From positions 171,897 to 235,896 of the forward strand of contig NZ_KI912404.1 in NCBI RefSeq assembly GCF_000518245.1: a DNA stretch of 64,000 nt, written 5' to 3'. Position numbers and translations under genes: made by a program. The notes below the pieces were generated by a model. That model did no database searches. It had not been told where the DNA came from and saw only the letters and a program-made list of their open reading frames with translations. How positions within the stretch are numbered: the first letter of the stretch is position 1; each line of letters opens with the position of its first letter. Shown in pieces: positions 63,032 to 64,000 of the stretch. The DNA comes from Brachyspira alvinipulli ATCC 51933. GTDB lineage: Bacteria; Spirochaetota; Brachyspiria; Brachyspirales; Brachyspiraceae.

Positions 63032-64000
63032 ATGGACAAATCAAAAATTTTATTAATATTATCAGTAATTATTTTGGTATGCAGTATTATTGTTGCTAGG
63101 TATCAAAGTTCTACAGCATATACTAATTTTACGAATCTTACATCTAAACTTCTTAATACTAATGATACTACATTAAATGAAGATCATAAGCCTGTAGAAG
63201 AGAATGTTTATTATAATCCTTTCGGCGGCGAGTATGGAGAGAATAGGCCATTCGATACTGTATTAACTAATCAAGGAGATTTGTATTATGATCCTTTTGG
63301 CGAAGGTTTACAGTATGTTACAGAAAAACCAGAATCAATAGCTGGTATTACTCCAAGCAATCAGAATGAAAATACAACAGATACCACAGAAACATATTCA
63401 TCAGATACATATACAGCAGAAGATGATCTTAATATGATAAATAGTATGATGAATAATAATCAAGTAAGTTTGTTTAATGCGGATACTACAGCTAATGCTA
63501 ATGTTCCGGATACTGCATCTGTGGCAAGCGGTTTTGATTATACAGAAACTACAACAGTTCAAAGTAATAATAGCGTAGTACAATCATCAGTAGTTTCTAA
63601 TAATTCTCAAGCTAATAATTCAAGTACTACTAATACAAATACATATAGTTCTTATAAAGGAATAATGAAAGATATTATACAGCTTAATTTATTAAATAAT
63701 TCTAATCAGGTGAACGGACCTAATAATAACAATAATGATCCTTATTATAATGATCCATACTATAATAATGACCCATATAATAATGGAGATCCTTATTATA
63801 ATAATAACCAATACAATAATAATGATCCTTATAATAGCGATCCTTATTATAACAATAACAGTACTTATTCTGATCCTTATGCAGCAGATAATAATACAGC
63901 AGCTGCAGCAGACTATAATACAGCAAATACTTATGATGCTATTTCTTCTCTTCCAGCTGCAATACAAAATAATATAAGAAAATCTTTTCCTAATAAACAG
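63032..64000 (+). CDS. Asn-rich membrane-anchored PepSY-like protein, C-terminus outside window
   Basis: A frame of 323 codons runs off the right edge. It starts behind AGAGG with a signal or anchor segment (ILLILSVIILVCSIIVA). About 290 residues of low complexity follow, rich in Asn, Thr, Ser and Tyr, including many DPYYNN-type repeats at about residues 230-285. The last visible residues (ISSLPAAIQNNIRKSFPNKQ) match the start of the PepSY-like module in the three genes upstream. It is probably a surface or periplasmic protein of the same group with a long flexible spacer. Confidence 0.8.
   Translation, partial: MDKSKILLILSVIILVCSIIVARYQSSTAYTNFTNLTSKLLNTNDTTLNEDHKPVEENVYYNPFGGEYGENRPFDTVLTNQGDLYYDPFGEGLQYVTEKPESIAGITPSNQNENTTDTTETYSSDTYTAEDDLNMINSMMNNNQVSLFNADTTANANVPDTASVASGFDYTETTTVQSNNSVVQSSVVSNNSQANNSSTTNTNTYSSYKGIMKDIIQLNLLNNSNQVNGPNNNNNDPYYNDPYYNNDPYNNGDPYYNNNQYNNNDPYNSDPYYNNNSTYSDPYAADNNTAAAADYNTANTYDAISSLPAAIQNNIRKSFPNKQ
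63719..63870 (+). repeat. imperfect DPYYNN-coding tandem repeats
   Basis: Units of the GATCCTTATTATAATAAT type, 12-24 bases long, recur here with changes. They encode an Asp-Pro-Tyr-Tyr-Asn-Asn-rich spacer and are prone to length change. Confidence 0.8.

Noticed and set aside
63401-63967. Overlapping minus-strand frames rich in Ile, Cys and Tyr at the right edge
   Set aside because: They are shadows of the DPYYNN-coding repeats on the plus strand; their composition reflects the repeat units.

Overview
The window looks like chromosomal DNA of a Brachyspira-type spirochaete. The base composition is very AT-rich, most reading frames are Lys/Asn/Ile/Glu-rich, lipoboxes ending in SC are frequent, and the gene set is that of a host-associated anaerobe. 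The genus is inferred from protein character and was not checked by database search. I see no rRNA, tRNA, CRISPR array, insertion sequence or prophage. Promoters are often close to TTGACA-16/17-TATAAT, and many genes end in clear hairpins.

Layout. 1-5.6 kb (minus): end of a cyclase-family gene, a YacL-type PIN-TRAM protein, a CarD regulator, a Na+-coupled NSS transporter with its 31-residue small subunit, and a chemotaxis receptor. 5.9-9.1 kb (plus): an unknown protein, RarA, and an orphan ModA-like lipoprotein. 9.2-21.8 kb (minus): M16 peptidase, an alaS-led operon with two lipoproteins, HtrA, an envelope cluster (SDR, large acidic-tailed protein, LpxL-like acyltransferase) and two paralogous LPP20-type lipoproteins. 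22-28.3 kb (plus): PepA, a 29-residue ribosomal-type basic protein, a NuoE/NuoF/NuoG-like trio whose NuoF and NuoG members have lost normal catalytic parts, and a GlpA-like flavoprotein.

28.3-41.4 kb: HisH/HisB, agmatinase, glycerate kinase, then a seven-gene minus-strand operon for C4 acid metabolism (acyl-CoA synthetase, CoA-transferase, SDR reductase, thiolase, 3-hydroxybutyryl-CoA dehydrogenase, small membrane protein, sodium:solute symporter). A divergent MarR gene sits beside it, and the intergenic region holds two near-consensus promoters and a 24-bp near-palindrome just downstream of the operon -10 box. 41.4-48.6 kb: TPR protein, CMD-family protein, and a two-gene DUF262 (GmrSD-like) islet; the second gene is frameshifted.

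48.4-64 kb: housekeeping genes (DUF167, ScpB, TrmD, ThiL, a second thiolase) mixed with unknown proteins, a MATE transporter behind an attenuator-like leader with a tiny ORF, a polytopic membrane gene carrying two single-base frameshifts followed by a GT2 glycosyltransferase, and a cluster of secreted PepSY-like (DUF2874-type) proteins that runs off the right edge.

Best candidates for unusual biology: the degenerate NuoEFG/GlpA module, the DUF262 pair with its frameshift and in-frame repeats, the MATE leader, the predicted leaderless trmD transcript, and the PepSY-like cluster.
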